64,000 nt of DNA from Holophagales bacterium (GCA_009843505.1 VYDI01000009.1:119214-183213), one strand, 5' to 3'. Counted from the stretch's first letter, positions 7,837 to 17,261 are shown. Program-made: numbers and translations. Notes: generated by a model from the sequence alone, not told the origin.

Positions 7837-10230
7837 ATGATTCGCTCGGATGATGGCCCCAGACGGTTCGCGCTTGGTCGCGGTCTACCGACGGGCAAGG
7901 CCAGCGAGCTGGTTGGCCTGCTGCTGCTCATGCTCGGCGCGCTCCTGCTGCTCAGTCTGCTGAGCTACCAGCCGGGCGATCCGAGCTTCATGCGCAGCGC
8001 CGAGGACTCGGCGGAGACGGCCAACCTGATCGGGCCTGTGGGCGCCCACGTCGCCGCCGCCGGATACGGTTTCCTGGGGTTCGCCGTTCTCGCGGTGGCG
8101 CTGGCGGTTCTCGGCCTGGGCTACCGGCTGGTCCGCGCCCGTGCCGACGTACCGTCCGTTCTGCAGGGTGCCGGCATCGTCGTCGCCCTCGTGGCCGCGC
8201 CGACACTGGTCGCTCTGACCGCGGGCGAAGTTGTGTTCCGGGGCGAGTCCCTGACCGCAGGGGGTTTCCTGGGGTCGACGATCGCCGGGGCGGTCGAAGG
8301 CCAGTTGGGCGCGCTCGGCGCTGGAGTCATCGCCGTCTCAGGCCTCGTGTTCGGGGTCGCGTTGATGCTGCGAAGCAGCCTGGCCGAGTCGATCGCCGCC
8401 GGTCTTCGCCGGCTCAAGACCTTCGCTGCGCTGCTCAAACCCAAAGTGCGGAAGAAGTCCAGGGCCAAGGCGTCGGAACAGGGAGCCGGCCGTGGCAAGG
8501 CGAAGGCCGCGGCGGGGTCCGCGGTCGAGACGCCGCTGGTGGATCTACCGCTTCGCCCGACCGCCGCGAACGAGGCGAAGGCGGCGCCCCGGGGATTGGA
8601 GGAGACCAGGGCCGCGCGGCCGGCAGCGACACCGGCGACGTCGGTCCCCGCCGGCCCGGTCGCGCCCGCGAGGACGGTCGTGTCGGGCACGGAAGAGACC
8701 GAGCCGCAGGTAGGGGCTGGACAGCGGGTGGAGAGTGGGGAGTTGCCGCCGCTCGACCTGCTGTACACCGAGGAGGTCAACAGCGAGGTCGACGAGGACG
8801 GATTGAGGGAACTCGGTGAACTCATCTGCGCTCGCTGCGCCGAGTTCGGCGTCGAGGGCACGATCGAGGGCATCAGCCCCGGTCCGGTCATCACCGTGTT
8901 CGAGTTCCAGCCGGCGCCCGGCGTGAAGGTCGCCCAGATCGTCAACCTCCAGGACGATCTGGCGCTCTCCCTGAAGGCCGAGGCGATCCGCATCGAACGA
9001 ATGCCGGGCCGATCGACGCTGGGCATCGAGGTTCCGAACAAGCACCGGACGATCATCCCGCTGGGCAGCCTGCTGGCCGACTCCGGGTTCCGGGACGGCA
9101 AGTCCCCGCTCACCATGGCGCTCGGGCGCACGCTCCGTGGCGAGCCGTACTTCGCGGACCTGGCCAAGATGCCGCATCTGCTGGTTGCGGGAGCCACCGG
9201 CGCGGGCAAGAGCGTTGGCCTCCAGGGCATGCTGACTTCCATCCTTTACCGCTCGCGGAGCGACGAGGTCCAGTTCATCCTGATCGACCCGAAGCGGATC
9301 GAGCTCGGGGTCTACGCGGACATTCCGCACCTGAAGACCGCCGTGGTGGTGGAACCGAAGCAGGCCTCGAACGCGCTGCGCTGGGCCGTGGCCGAGATGG
9401 AGCGCCGCTACCGTCTGTTGGCTGAGGTTCACGTCCGATCGATCGACTTCTACAACCGGGCAATCGCCGATCCGGAAGTGGCCAACCGTCTGCGCCTTCG
9501 GGACGAGGAGGCGGACGAGCCCGCCGAGCCTCGCAACCTCGAGCCGCTTCCGTACTACGTGATCGTGATCGACGAACTCGCGGACCTGATGATGGTCGCC
9601 TCGTCCGAGGTCGAGACGTCGATCGCCCGTCTGGCGCAGATGGCGCGGGCGGTCGGCATCCACCTGATCGTCGCCACGCAGCGCCCCTCGGTCGACGTCC
9701 TGACGGGCACGATCAAGGCGAACTTCCCGTGTCGCATCTCATACGCAGCGGCGACCCGGCACGATTCGCGCACCATCCTCGACCAGGTCGGCGCCGAGAA
9801 GCTGCTCGGCAAGGGCGACATGCTGTTCATGCCGCCCGGCAGCGGCCGCATGCTTCGCCTCCACGGCGCTTTCGTGACGGAGCAGGAGACGGCGGCGCTG
9901 GTCCGCTGGCTCAAGCGGCAGGGCCAGCCCAACCTCGATCCGGCCGTGCTCGCGCCGCCGCCGGAGGATCGTTCGGCGGCCGCCGGGGAGAACGGCGGCG
10001 GCGATGTGCTTTACGACGAGGCGGCCCGGCTGGTCGTCGCTGAGCGGATGGGGTCCGCGAGTTTCCTCCAGCGTCGGATGAGGGTGGGCTTCTCTCGCGC
10101 GTCGCGCCTTGTGGATCTGATGGAGCAGGACGGCATCCTGGGCCCCGCCCAGGGCAGCAAACCGCGGGAAGTCCTCGTGCCGCCCGACTACTTCGAAGAG
10201 ATCGACCAGTCGCAGATCGCCTTCCAGTAG
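7837..10230 (+). CDS. ftsK: DNA translocase FtsK
   Basis: Protein of 797 residues that pumps DNA during chromosome segregation and cell division. The N-terminus has about four membrane helices (starting LVGLLLLMLGALLLLSLLSY), then a Pro/Ala-rich linker of about 140 residues. The motor follows with Walker A GATGAGKSVGLQ, FILIDPKRIELGVYADIPHL, Walker B VIVIDELADLMMVA and ATQRPSVDVLTGTIKANFP. A C-terminal gamma winged-helix domain (DEAARLVVAERMGSASFLQR) would read KOPS polarity sequences. The ATG at 7837 follows GGGGAGG at a good distance; the frame upstream overlaps rsmA and is not coding. fmt begins 12 bases downstream. Confidence 0.96.
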   Translation: MIRSDDGPRRFALGRGLPTGKASELVGLLLLMLGALLLLSLLSYQPGDPSFMRSAEDSAETANLIGPVGAHVAAAGYGFLGFAVLAVALAVLGLGYRLVRARADVPSVLQGAGIVVALVAAPTLVALTAGEVVFRGESLTAGGFLGSTIAGAVEGQLGALGAGVIAVSGLVFGVALMLRSSLAESIAAGLRRLKTFAALLKPKVRKKSRAKASEQGAGRGKAKAAAGSAVETPLVDLPLRPTAANEAKAAPRGLEETRAARPAATPATSVPAGPVAPARTVVSGTEETEPQVGAGQRVESGELPPLDLLYTEEVNSEVDEDGLRELGELICARCAEFGVEGTIEGISPGPVITVFEFQPAPGVKVAQIVNLQDDLALSLKAEAIRIERMPGRSTLGIEVPNKHRTIIPLGSLLADSGFRDGKSPLTMALGRTLRGEPYFADLAKMPHLLVAGATGAGKSVGLQGMLTSILYRSRSDEVQFILIDPKRIELGVYADIPHLKTAVVVEPKQASNALRWAVAEMERRYRLLAEVHVRSIDFYNRAIADPEVANRLRLRDEEADEPAEPRNLEPLPYYVIVIDELADLMMVASSEVETSIARLAQMARAVGIHLIVATQRPSVDVLTGTIKANFPCRISYAAATRHDSRTILDQVGAEKLLGKGDMLFMPPGSGRMLRLHGAFVTEQETAALVRWLKRQGQPNLDPAVLAPPPEDRSAAAGENGGGDVLYDEAARLVVAERMGSASFLQRRMRVGFSRASRLVDLMEQDGILGPAQGSKPREVLVPPDYFEEIDQSQIAFQ

Positions 10231-10242
10231 CGTGGGCGGACG

Positions 10243-11241
10243 ATGTCCGCGCGGCCGAGATTCGAGAGGATCGCTTTCTTCGGCACCCCGGAGTTCGCGG
10301 TGCCGTCGCTCGCCGCTCTGGACTCGGCCGGCCGGCGCCCGATCGTCGTCGTCAGCCAGCCGGCGCGGCGCGCGGGCCGGGGAGGCCGGGTGGTCGAACC
10401 GCCCGTGGCCCGCTGGGCGCGGGCGCACGGCGTGAGCGTGCTGCAGCCGACGCGGATGCGGGACGACGGGTTTCTCGGTCGACTCCGCGCCATGGAGCTC
10501 GACCTCGCGGTGGTCGCCGCCTACGGCAGGATCTTCCCCCGCAGCCTGCTCGAGCTCCCGTCCTGGGGTTGCCTGAACGTCCACGCATCCCTCCTGCCGG
10601 CCTGGCGCGGCGCCTCGCCGATCCAGGCCGCGATCGCCAACGGCGAGAGTGTGACGGGAGTGACCACGATGGTCATGGAGGAGGGTCTCGACACCGGGCC
10701 GATTCTCCTGCGCGAAGAGGCGGCGATCGGTCCGCTCGAGACGGCCGGCGAACTGGCGCCGCGCCTTGCCGATATCGGCGCCCGTCTTCTCGTCCGCACG
10801 CTGGACGGCCTGGAGGCCGGAGATGTCGAACCCCGGCCGCAGTGCGACGCGGCGGCAAGCTATGCGCCGATGCTCCGCCCGGAGGACGGCGTCGTGGACT
10901 GGGACCGGGAAGCCGGCGAGATCGTCTGCCGGGTGCGCGCCTACGAGCCGTGGCCGGGATCCCGGGCGTGGCTGCGGGGCGAGGCGGTACGGATCCTGGC
11001 GGCACGGCCCTTGATCGCGTTTGACGGGCCGGACCGCGGCAACAGTCGGGATCGGCCGGGTGCGTTCCTGGGGTGTCGCCAGGTCGAAGGGGTCGGCCGG
11101 GCGGCCGTGGTCCGCTGCGGCGGTTCGTCGGCCCTGGCGCTCGATCGTGTGCAGCGCCCGGGCCGTCGTCCTGTCAGTGGCATCGACCTGGCGAACGGCC
11201 TTCGTCTGGCGGTCGGCGAGCGCTTCGGGTTGCCGGCATGA
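10243..11241 (+). CDS. fmt: Methionyl-tRNA formyltransferase
   Basis: Protein of 332 residues that formylates the amino group of initiator Met-tRNA using 10-formyl-tetrahydrofolate. It has the start motif FFGTPEFAVPSLAAL, the catalytic/folate-binding LNVHASLLPAWRGASPIQAA with Asn-His-Ser/Ala-Leu-Leu-Pro context, and EEGLDTGPIL, followed by the C-terminal tRNA-binding domain beginning near residue 205. Its stop overlaps the rsmB start (ATGA at 11238-11241), which indicates translational coupling. The usual partner def (peptide deformylase) is not next to it. Confidence 0.95.
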   Translation: MSARPRFERIAFFGTPEFAVPSLAALDSAGRRPIVVVSQPARRAGRGGRVVEPPVARWARAHGVSVLQPTRMRDDGFLGRLRAMELDLAVVAAYGRIFPRSLLELPSWGCLNVHASLLPAWRGASPIQAAIANGESVTGVTTMVMEEGLDTGPILLREEAAIGPLETAGELAPRLADIGARLLVRTLDGLEAGDVEPRPQCDAAASYAPMLRPEDGVVDWDREAGEIVCRVRAYEPWPGSRAWLRGEAVRILAARPLIAFDGPDRGNSRDRPGAFLGCRQVEGVGRAAVVRCGGSSALALDRVQRPGRRPVSGIDLANGLRLAVGERFGLPA

Positions 11242-12644
11242 CTCGCCGACGACCGATTCGTAACCTCGGCTCTGGCCCGGGCTGGCGTCGTCGCCGAACC
11301 GAGGCGCCGCTCACTGCCCACGCGAAGGTCAGGGAGTCGGCCGCCTTCGTTCTCGAGCGGACGCTCGAGTCCAGGGCGCCGGCCTCGACCTTCCTCGACG
11401 GTGCGCTCGAGCGTTGCGATCGGAGGGACCACGGGCTGTTGCGGGAACTCGTGCTGGGGACGCTGCGCTGGTTGCGCTTCATCGACCACGTGCTCGTGTC
11501 CGCATCCGGACGGCCGCTCTCCCGGATTCAGCGTGCGCTGCTGGCTCCGCTACGGATGGCCGTGTACCAGCTCTTCTTCCTCGACCGCGTTCCCGCCCAC
11601 GCGGCGGTCAATGAGGCGGTGGAGCAGGCGGCGGGCCGCACGCATGCCGGCGGCGCCAGCTTCGTCAACGGTGTGCTGCGACGGATTGCCCGTTCGCCGC
11701 ACCGTGACGCCTGGCCGGTCGAAGAGGGCGACCCGGCCGTCAGGCTCGGCATCCTGCACTCGCACCCGGATCTCCTGGTCGAGCGCTGGCTTCGCACGTA
11801 CGGCGAAACGCGGACGATCGCCATCCTGACCGCGAACAACCGTCCGAAGCCACTGCATCTGCTTGCGTTCCGCGAGCGGGGAGGCCGCGCCCCGTTGGCG
11901 GAGCAGTTGATCGACGACGACGTGGGCGTCGAGCCGTCCGTGCTGGCTCCGCACTGCCTCACGGTTCAGTGGGGCAACCCGCTGTTCTCGGAGGCCTACC
12001 GCCGTGGCGCCTTCTACGTTCAGGACGAGGCGAGTCAGTTGGCGGCGATCGTGCCCCCGCCCGTGCCCAGGGAGCGGGTGCTGGACGTTGCCGCGGCCCC
12101 GGGCGGCAAGACGTTCGCGTTGCTCGCGGAGCAGCCGGATGCTCTATGCGTGGCAAGCGACCTGTCGCTCGAGCGCTTGCAGACCATGCGCCGCAATGCC
12201 GCTCGCATGGCCTTGGCGCCGTTGCTCTGCGTCGCGGACGGCGCGGCTCTTCCCTTTCGCGACGGTTTCGACCGGGTCGTCGTCGACCTCCCTTGCAGCG
12301 GCACGGGTACGCTGCGCAAGCACCCTGAACTCAAGTGGCGAATCAGCGCTGCGGAGATCGACCGGCTGGCGGAGCAGGCCGATTCACTGGTCCGTGGCGC
12401 GGCGGATTGCGTACGGCCGGGCGGTTTGCTTGTCATCCTCACCTGCTCGATCGAACCGGAGGAGAACGAGGACGTCGTCTCGGCGTTCCTGGAGTCGCGA
12501 TCCGACTTCGAGCTTCGGGACCTGAGCGCCGATCTGCGCCGGCCCGCAGCCGACCACATCGAAGCACCGGGCCTTTGGCGACTGCTTCCGGCCGAGGGTC
12601 ACGATGGCTTCACGGTCCAGGCGCTCCAGCGCGCGGCCGGCTGA
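11238..12644 (+). CDS. rsmB: 16S rRNA (cytosine-5) methyltransferase RsmB/Sun
   Basis: Protein of 468 residues. The first 150 residues form a NusB-like RNA-binding domain (LLRELVLGTLRWLRFIDHVL, AVNEAVEQAAG). The C-terminal SAM-dependent domain includes AAPGGKTFALLAE, the catalytic-motif region VDLPCSGTGTLRKHPE and the second cysteine motif LTCSIEPEENE. This architecture matches RsmB, which makes m5C967 in 16S rRNA. The ATG at 11238 overlaps the fmt stop; longer in-frame extensions upstream lie inside fmt. The fmt-rsmB pairing is common in bacteria. Confidence 0.93.
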   Translation: MTRRRPIRNLGSGPGWRRRRTEAPLTAHAKVRESAAFVLERTLESRAPASTFLDGALERCDRRDHGLLRELVLGTLRWLRFIDHVLVSASGRPLSRIQRALLAPLRMAVYQLFFLDRVPAHAAVNEAVEQAAGRTHAGGASFVNGVLRRIARSPHRDAWPVEEGDPAVRLGILHSHPDLLVERWLRTYGETRTIAILTANNRPKPLHLLAFRERGGRAPLAEQLIDDDVGVEPSVLAPHCLTVQWGNPLFSEAYRRGAFYVQDEASQLAAIVPPPVPRERVLDVAAAPGGKTFALLAEQPDALCVASDLSLERLQTMRRNAARMALAPLLCVADGAALPFRDGFDRVVVDLPCSGTGTLRKHPELKWRISAAEIDRLAEQADSLVRGAADCVRPGGLLVILTCSIEPEENEDVVSAFLESRSDFELRDLSADLRRPAADHIEAPGLWRLLPAEGHDGFTVQALQRAAG

Positions 12645-12680
12645 AGCCCCCGCGCAGCAGGCCGGAAGTGTAGGCGAACA

Positions 12681-12710
12681 TTGACAATATGGGTTCGTCT
12701 GGCATAGATT
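12681..12710 (+). promoter_or_regulatory. Sigma70-type promoter candidate for hup
   Basis: A perfect TTGACA at 12681-12686 is followed 17-18 bases later by ATAGAT/TAGATT (12704-12710). It lies about 70 bases before the HU start in an AT-richer gap. An AAGGAG ribosome-binding site (12763-12768) sits eight bases before the ATG. Confidence 0.7.
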
Positions 12711-12776
12711 TCCGGGACTTCCTGGGGTTCATGAGGAAAACCGAGAAGTATAACCCACTTTGAAGGAGTACGTTCG

Positions 12777-13052
12777 ATGGCCGGAAAGGCAGACATCGTA
12801 GACGCCGTTGCCGAGGGCGCGGGTCTCAGCAAGAAGCAGGCGGCGGATGCCGTCCAGTCCCTGATTGACAGCATCTCGAGCCATCTGCAGAACGGCGACC
12901 GCGTTCAGCTTCCGGGCCTCGGGAGTTTCTCCGTGTCGCACCGCGGCGCCCGCGCCGGCCGGAACCCGAAGACTGGTGAGGCGCTCATGATCGCGGCCAG
13001 CAACGGCGTTCGGTTCAAGGTCAGCCGTCCGCTGAAGGACGCGCTCAACTAG
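12777..13052 (+). CDS. hup: HU family DNA-binding protein
   Basis: Protein of 91 residues, the normal length for HU, a small dimeric nucleoid protein that bends DNA. It shows helix KADIVDAVAEGAGLSKKQA, the core LPGLGSFSVSHR, the beta-arm tip GRNPKTGEA and the C-terminal FKVSRPLKDAL. It is monocistronic, with its own strong promoter and ribosome-binding site upstream and two GC-rich hairpins downstream. IHF subunits share the fold, but the sequence is more HU-like. Confidence 0.95.
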   Translation: MAGKADIVDAVAEGAGLSKKQAADAVQSLIDSISSHLQNGDRVQLPGLGSFSVSHRGARAGRNPKTGEALMIAASNGVRFKVSRPLKDALN

Positions 13053-13069
13053 GCACTTGTGTTCGTCTT

Positions 13070-13087
13070 GGCGGCCCAGTGGCCGCC
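13070..13087 (+). repeat. GC-rich hairpin 3' of hup (7-bp stem, 4-base loop)
   Basis: A perfect inverted repeat GGCGGCC / GGCCGCC with loop CAGT starts 17 bases after the hup stop. No U-tract follows, so an intrinsic terminator is possible but not convincing. It is the first of two adjacent hairpins. Confidence 0.6.
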
Positions 13088-13110
13088 TGGACGAAGCCCA
13101 ATGCGAGACC

Positions 13111-13132
13111 CCGTGCGGCCGAGGCCGCACGG
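13111..13132 (+). repeat. GC-rich hairpin 3' of hup (9-bp stem, 4-base loop)
   Basis: Arms CCGTGCGGC (13111-13119) and GCCGCACGG (13124-13132) flank loop CGAG. The CCGTGCG arm start is shared with the hairpin at 46781-46808. It lies between hup and the convergent glycosyltransferase gene. It could protect transcript ends or belong to a dispersed palindrome family. Confidence 0.6.
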
Positions 13133-13167
13133 GCACCAAGCGGCCGTGCCGCCTCTACCTCCCGGAG

Positions 13168-13851
13168 CTAACGCACCAGGGGGTAGAGGCCTGCCAGCCG
13201 TGCCGGCTTGACACCGGCGGCGAACAGCGACCAGATCAACCAGTTCGTCGCCACGGTGCGGACAACGCCTCGCTCGGCGAAGCGCCGGGATGAAGTGGTC
13301 GCGCGCTGCTCCACGACCGAGATCGGTCCCTGACGGCGGAGGCGACGGAGGAAGTCGAGGTCCTCGAGGATCGGCAGGTCGGAAAACCCGCCGCAGGCGA
13401 TGTAAGCGGCTGTCGTAGCGAAATGGGCCTGATCGCCGAGCGGAGTGTGCAGCCAGCGGGTCCGGATGTCGACCAGGACCCGGCCGCACCGGAGCAGCGG
13501 CGGCGCTGCTTCGAAGTCGATCAGGAAGCCCCCGCCTGCAGCGCCGGAGTCCACCGCGCGCTCTATCCCGAGTCTTGCTTCCGGCGGCAGCCTCGTGTCG
13601 GCGTGGAGGAACAGCAGCACGTCGGCTCCGGCCTCGATTGCCAGGCGGGCGCCCGTTCGCAGCTGGAGGCCCCGGCCCGCCCGGGGCACGGTTTCCACCC
13701 GGGCGCCCACGCCGGACGCCAGTTCGGCGGTGCGATCCCTGCTGCCGCCGTCGACGACGATGAGTTCGTCGCAGTGGGCGCGCGCCGCGGCGATGGCGGT
13801 CCGCACCCGCGCCGCCTCCTCGAGCACCGGCATGACGATCGTGAGATGCAC
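13168..13851 (-). CDS. TIGR04283 family glycosyltransferase (GT2-type)
   Basis: Protein of 227 residues with a GT-A fold glycosyltransferase signature: TIVMPVLEEAARVRTAI at the N-terminus, ELIVVDGGSRDRTAELA, and LFLHADTRLPPEA carrying the DxD-like metal site. The segment DQAHFATTAAYIACGGFSDLPILEDLDF is typical of TIGR04283. Members often lie with a TIGR04282 partner or radical-SAM genes, but no such partner is adjacent here. A hydrophobic C-terminus (WLIWSLFAAGVKPARLAGLY) may associate with the membrane. Acceptor and donor are unknown. It is convergent with hup. Confidence 0.85.
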   Translation of the reverse strand: MHLTIVMPVLEEAARVRTAIAAARAHCDELIVVDGGSRDRTAELASGVGARVETVPRAGRGLQLRTGARLAIEAGADVLLFLHADTRLPPEARLGIERAVDSGAAGGGFLIDFEAAPPLLRCGRVLVDIRTRWLHTPLGDQAHFATTAAYIACGGFSDLPILEDLDFLRRLRRQGPISVVEQRATTSSRRFAERGVVRTVATNWLIWSLFAAGVKPARLAGLYPLVR

Positions 13852-13934
13852 CGCGAACTCTCAGGGCGGCGAGCGATCCGGGTGGCGCGTGGCGGTGGCG
13901 AGGCGCATACGGGCTGCTAGGTTAGCGAGCGGGG

Positions 13935-14414
13935 ATGAGTTCCGAGACCTTCAGCCACCTCGATCGCCGCGGGCGGGCTGCCATGGTCGACGTCTCCGCC
14001 AAGGAAGTGACGCGGCGGGTGGCCGAAGCGTCCTGCCGCGTTCTGCTCTCCGGGCAGACGGTCGAGCGGCTGGAGAGCCTGCCCAAGGGTGATGCCGTGA
14101 CCGTGGCCCGGATCGCCGGCGTTCAGGCCGCGAAGAGCACGGCGACCTGGGTTCCGCTTGCCCATCCCCTGCCGCTCGACCAGGTCGAGGTGGAGGTCGA
14201 GCCGGTGGAGGGCGGCGTCAGGATCCGCAGCCGCGTCGTTGCGACGGCTCGCACGGGCGCTGAGATGGAGGCGCTGACGGCGTGCGCTGCGGCGGCTCTC
14301 GCCCTCTACGACATGGTCAAGTCGGTTGAGCGCGGCGCGGTCGTCACGGACCTGTTGCTCGAAGGGAAGAGCGGCGGTCGAAGCGGCGACTACCGGCGCG
14401 GTTCAAGCTCCTAG
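13935..14414 (+). CDS. moaC: Cyclic pyranopterin monophosphate synthase MoaC
   Basis: Protein of 159 residues that converts the MoaA product to cyclic pyranopterin monophosphate, the first stable intermediate of molybdenum cofactor. The family signature GAEMEALTACAAAALALYDMVK is near the C-terminus, and MVDVSAKEVTRRVA and WVPLAHPLPL are present as usual. The other moa/moe genes are not in the window. The molybdoenzyme at 4.5-6.9 kb is a likely consumer of the cofactor. The NamZ-like gene starts 13 bases downstream. Confidence 0.95.
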   Translation: MSSETFSHLDRRGRAAMVDVSAKEVTRRVAEASCRVLLSGQTVERLESLPKGDAVTVARIAGVQAAKSTATWVPLAHPLPLDQVEVEVEPVEGGVRIRSRVVATARTGAEMEALTACAAAALALYDMVKSVERGAVVTDLLLEGKSGGRSGDYRRGSSS

Positions 14415-14427
14415 CGTTTCGCCGATC

Positions 14428-15612
14428 ATGCCGATCCGGTCCGGCCTCGACCGCCTGCTCGACGACGCCGGCCGCATCAGGGGCCGTCGCTACGCGCTGC
14501 TCTGCCACCAGGCGTCGCTCAGCCTGAGCGGCGTCCACGCCCATGTGGCGCTGGACGCGCTGCAACCGGCGGCAACGCTCCTGGGACCGGAGCATGGCTT
14601 CTACGGTGTCGAACAGGACATGGTCGCGTCCACGGACGAGCGCGATCCGTGGACCGGCCGCCCGGTCGTCTCGCTGTACGGCGGCGACGCCGGCAGCCTC
14701 CAGCCGTCGCCGGGAGTCTTCGACGGCTGCGACCTGCTGGTGATCGACCTCCAGGACATCGGCGCGCGCTACTACACGTTCGCAGCCACCGCCGTGTGGG
14801 CGGCCTCGGCGGCGCTCCTGGCCGGCTGCGAGGTCTGGGTGCTGGATCGGCCTAATCCGCTGGGCGGCATGGAGGTGGAGGGGAACCTGCTGGATCTCGA
14901 CTTCGCGTCCTTCGTCGGCGCCTTCCGGATGCCGCAGCGGCACGGTCTGACTATGGCGGAGATCCTCCTGCTGGAGGGGCGCCGGCGCGGCTGGGACAAC
15001 GGTGCGCTGACGGTGTTCGAAGTCGAGGGCTGGCGCCGGCGGCAGGCGTGGCGGGAGGTCGGCTGGCCGTGGACGGCGCCTTCGCCCAACATGCCGACGC
15101 CGGAGACGGCGCATCTCTACCCCGGCTTGTGCCTGTTCGAGGCGACCGCGGTCTCGGAAGGGCGGGGCACAACGAGGCCGTTTCAACTCCTTGGCGTTCC
15201 CGGCGCCGACGCTCCCGCGCTAGCCGGTCGTTGCGCCGAGCGCCTGGCGGCCGCCGGGCTCGCGGGGGTTTCCGTCGTGCCCGCGATGTTCAGGCCGCAG
15301 TTCCAGAAACACGCGGGCTCCGTCTGTACCGGAGTTGAACTGCGGCTCGAGGACGCCGGCTTGCTGCGGCCGGTGCGGCTGGGCTTCGAGCTGCTCCTGG
15401 CCTTTCGCGACGTTCTCGGGACGGACTTCGGCTGGCGGAGCGAGCCGTACGAGTTCGTCGCCGACACCCCGGCGATCGATCTCCTGGCGGGTACGGATCG
15501 CTTCCGGACCGGTCTCGACGCCGGGGATGCGATCGAACGCTGGTACGCCACCTGGGAGGACGAGCAGCGGGAGTTCCGGGCCGAGTGCGGCCCGGTCTTG
15601 CTGTACTCCTGA
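14428..15612 (+). CDS. DUF1343/NamZ-type exo-beta-N-acetylmuramidase family protein
   Basis: Protein of 394 residues. It has the family hallmarks LLGPEHGFYGVEQDMV, LVIDLQDIGARYYTFAAT and DRPNPLGGMEVEGN. Characterised DUF1343 members (NamZ) remove terminal N-acetylmuramic acid from peptidoglycan fragments during cell-wall turnover. That role is inferred for this copy. The ATG at 14428 gives the expected start (MPIRSGLDRLL); the frame upstream lies inside moaC. No signal peptide is evident, which suggests a cytoplasmic or unusually exported enzyme. Confidence 0.85.
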   Translation: MPIRSGLDRLLDDAGRIRGRRYALLCHQASLSLSGVHAHVALDALQPAATLLGPEHGFYGVEQDMVASTDERDPWTGRPVVSLYGGDAGSLQPSPGVFDGCDLLVIDLQDIGARYYTFAATAVWAASAALLAGCEVWVLDRPNPLGGMEVEGNLLDLDFASFVGAFRMPQRHGLTMAEILLLEGRRRGWDNGALTVFEVEGWRRRQAWREVGWPWTAPSPNMPTPETAHLYPGLCLFEATAVSEGRGTTRPFQLLGVPGADAPALAGRCAERLAAAGLAGVSVVPAMFRPQFQKHAGSVCTGVELRLEDAGLLRPVRLGFELLLAFRDVLGTDFGWRSEPYEFVADTPAIDLLAGTDRFRTGLDAGDAIERWYATWEDEQREFRAECGPVLLYS

Positions 15613-15634
15613 AGCGCTGCAACAATCCGCCCCC

Positions 15635-17242
15635 ATGCACCGGGTTCTGATCGCCGATTCGCTGGCGCCGGCCGGCGTCGAAGTGCTGCGCCAGAGCGCG
15701 GAGGTCGATGAACTGCGGGACGCGGACCGGCCGCGCCTGGCCGAGTTGATCTCGGACTACGACGCCGTCATCGTGCGCAGCGGAACGCAGATCACGCGCG
15801 AGGTGCTGGAGGGCGGCGATCGCCTCAAGGTTGTCGGCCGCGCCGGGGTCGGTGTCGACAACATCGACATCGCCGCCGCGACACAGCGGGGCGTGCTGGT
15901 GATCAACGCGCCGACGGCGAACTCGCTATCGGCGACCGAACACACGTTTGCCTTGCTGCTGGCGCTGGCGCGGCGGATTCCGTCCGCCGACGCGTCGCTC
16001 AAGGCGGAGCGCTGGGAACGCAAGAGTCATGTCGGCAGCGAACTCCACGGCAAGACGTTGGGAATCATCGGCTTCGGCCAGATTGGCCAGCGGGTCGCGC
16101 GGCGGGCCCGCGCGTTCGAGATGGACGTGCTCGCCTACGATCCCTATCTGCAGGCCGAAGTCGCCGAGCGGCTCGATGTCGAGCCGATGGCACTCGACGG
16201 CCTTCTGGCGCGCTCGGACTTCATTACCTTCCACACGCCGCTCACCGATCAGACGCGGAACATGCTGAACCGCCGGCGCATCGCGTCGATGAAGGACGGC
16301 GCGGCGGTCATCAACGTTGGCCGGGGCGGTGTCGTCGACGCGGAGGCGCTACTCGAAGCGCTCGACTCGGGCAAGCTGGCGGGCGCCGGCCTCGACGTAT
16401 TCCCGGAGGAGCCCCCGTCTGACTACCGGCTGGCCGCTCACCCCCGGGTGGTGGCGACACCCCACATCGGGGCCCAGACTTCGGAGGCGCAGGAGCGAAT
16501 CGCCACCGAGACCGCCCGCATGGTGCTTGCCGCGCTCGGCGGCTCGCTCGCGGTGTCGGCGGTGAACCTGCCGTTCCGTTCCTCGGGTTCTCGCGGAGAA
16601 CCCTTCCTGCGCCTGGGCGAACAGCTCGGCCGGCTGGCCGCGGTCGCCCTCGGCGGCAGCCTGCGGCGGGTCCAGGTCGATCTCTGGGGCATCGACAGCG
16701 AACTGCGGAAGTCGGTCGCCGTGGCGGCGCTCAAGGGCGCTCTGGTTCCGTCCTGCGGCGAGGGAGTGAACTACGTCAACGCCGAGCGGACGGCCGCCGA
16801 CCGCCGGGTCGAGCTCGTGCAGGCGACGCACAGCGACCAGGCCGCCTACGCCCACCTGGTGCGGGTGCGGGCGGTCGGCGCCGAGCCGGCTGCCGGAGCG
16901 TGGACCGCCGACGGCGTGGCGGAGGTCTCGGGCACGACCTATCGTCACGGCGAGATGCATGGCGATCTGCGGGTCGTCTCCTTCGGCGGGTTCCGGATGG
17001 AGTTCAAGCCGCAGGGTCTGCTGCTCGTCGTCCGCAACCTGGACGTACCCGGATTCGTCGGTCGCCTCGGCACATTACTTGGGAACGACGGCATCAACAT
17101 CGCCGACATCCACCTGGCCCGTGAGCCCGGGGGGCACGCCCTCGCCGTCCTGCGGCTCGATCAGCCGCCTGACGAGGAGTGCCTGGCGGCGCTCCTGGCT
17201 CTGGAGGACTCGATCTCGGTCGACCTGTTCGACCTCTCCTGA
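15635..17242 (+). CDS. serA: D-3-phosphoglycerate dehydrogenase
   Basis: Protein of 535 residues, the long form of SerA, which oxidises 3-phosphoglycerate to 3-phosphohydroxypyruvate in serine synthesis. In order: the split catalytic domain (residues 1-100 and 290-315), the NAD-binding Rossmann domain (TLGIIGFGQIGQRVARRA), INVGRGGVVDAEAL, the catalytic HIGAQTSEAQ segment, then an allosteric substrate-binding domain (about 320-450) and a C-terminal ACT domain (LDVPGFVGRLGTLLGNDGIN) that usually binds serine for feedback inhibition. The ATG at 15635 was chosen because the upstream frame is inside the DUF1343 gene. Confidence 0.95.
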   Translation: MHRVLIADSLAPAGVEVLRQSAEVDELRDADRPRLAELISDYDAVIVRSGTQITREVLEGGDRLKVVGRAGVGVDNIDIAAATQRGVLVINAPTANSLSATEHTFALLLALARRIPSADASLKAERWERKSHVGSELHGKTLGIIGFGQIGQRVARRARAFEMDVLAYDPYLQAEVAERLDVEPMALDGLLARSDFITFHTPLTDQTRNMLNRRRIASMKDGAAVINVGRGGVVDAEALLEALDSGKLAGAGLDVFPEEPPSDYRLAAHPRVVATPHIGAQTSEAQERIATETARMVLAALGGSLAVSAVNLPFRSSGSRGEPFLRLGEQLGRLAAVALGGSLRRVQVDLWGIDSELRKSVAVAALKGALVPSCGEGVNYVNAERTAADRRVELVQATHSDQAAYAHLVRVRAVGAEPAAGAWTADGVAEVSGTTYRHGEMHGDLRVVSFGGFRMEFKPQGLLLVVRNLDVPGFVGRLGTLLGNDGINIADIHLAREPGGHALAVLRLDQPPDEECLAALLALEDSISVDLFDLS

Positions 17243-17261
17243 CGAGCCCGGCCCGGCCCTC

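Noticed and set aside
13070..13132. Intrinsic terminators after hup
   Set aside because: Stems are strong but no run of T follows either, so they are listed as hairpin repeats rather than terminators.
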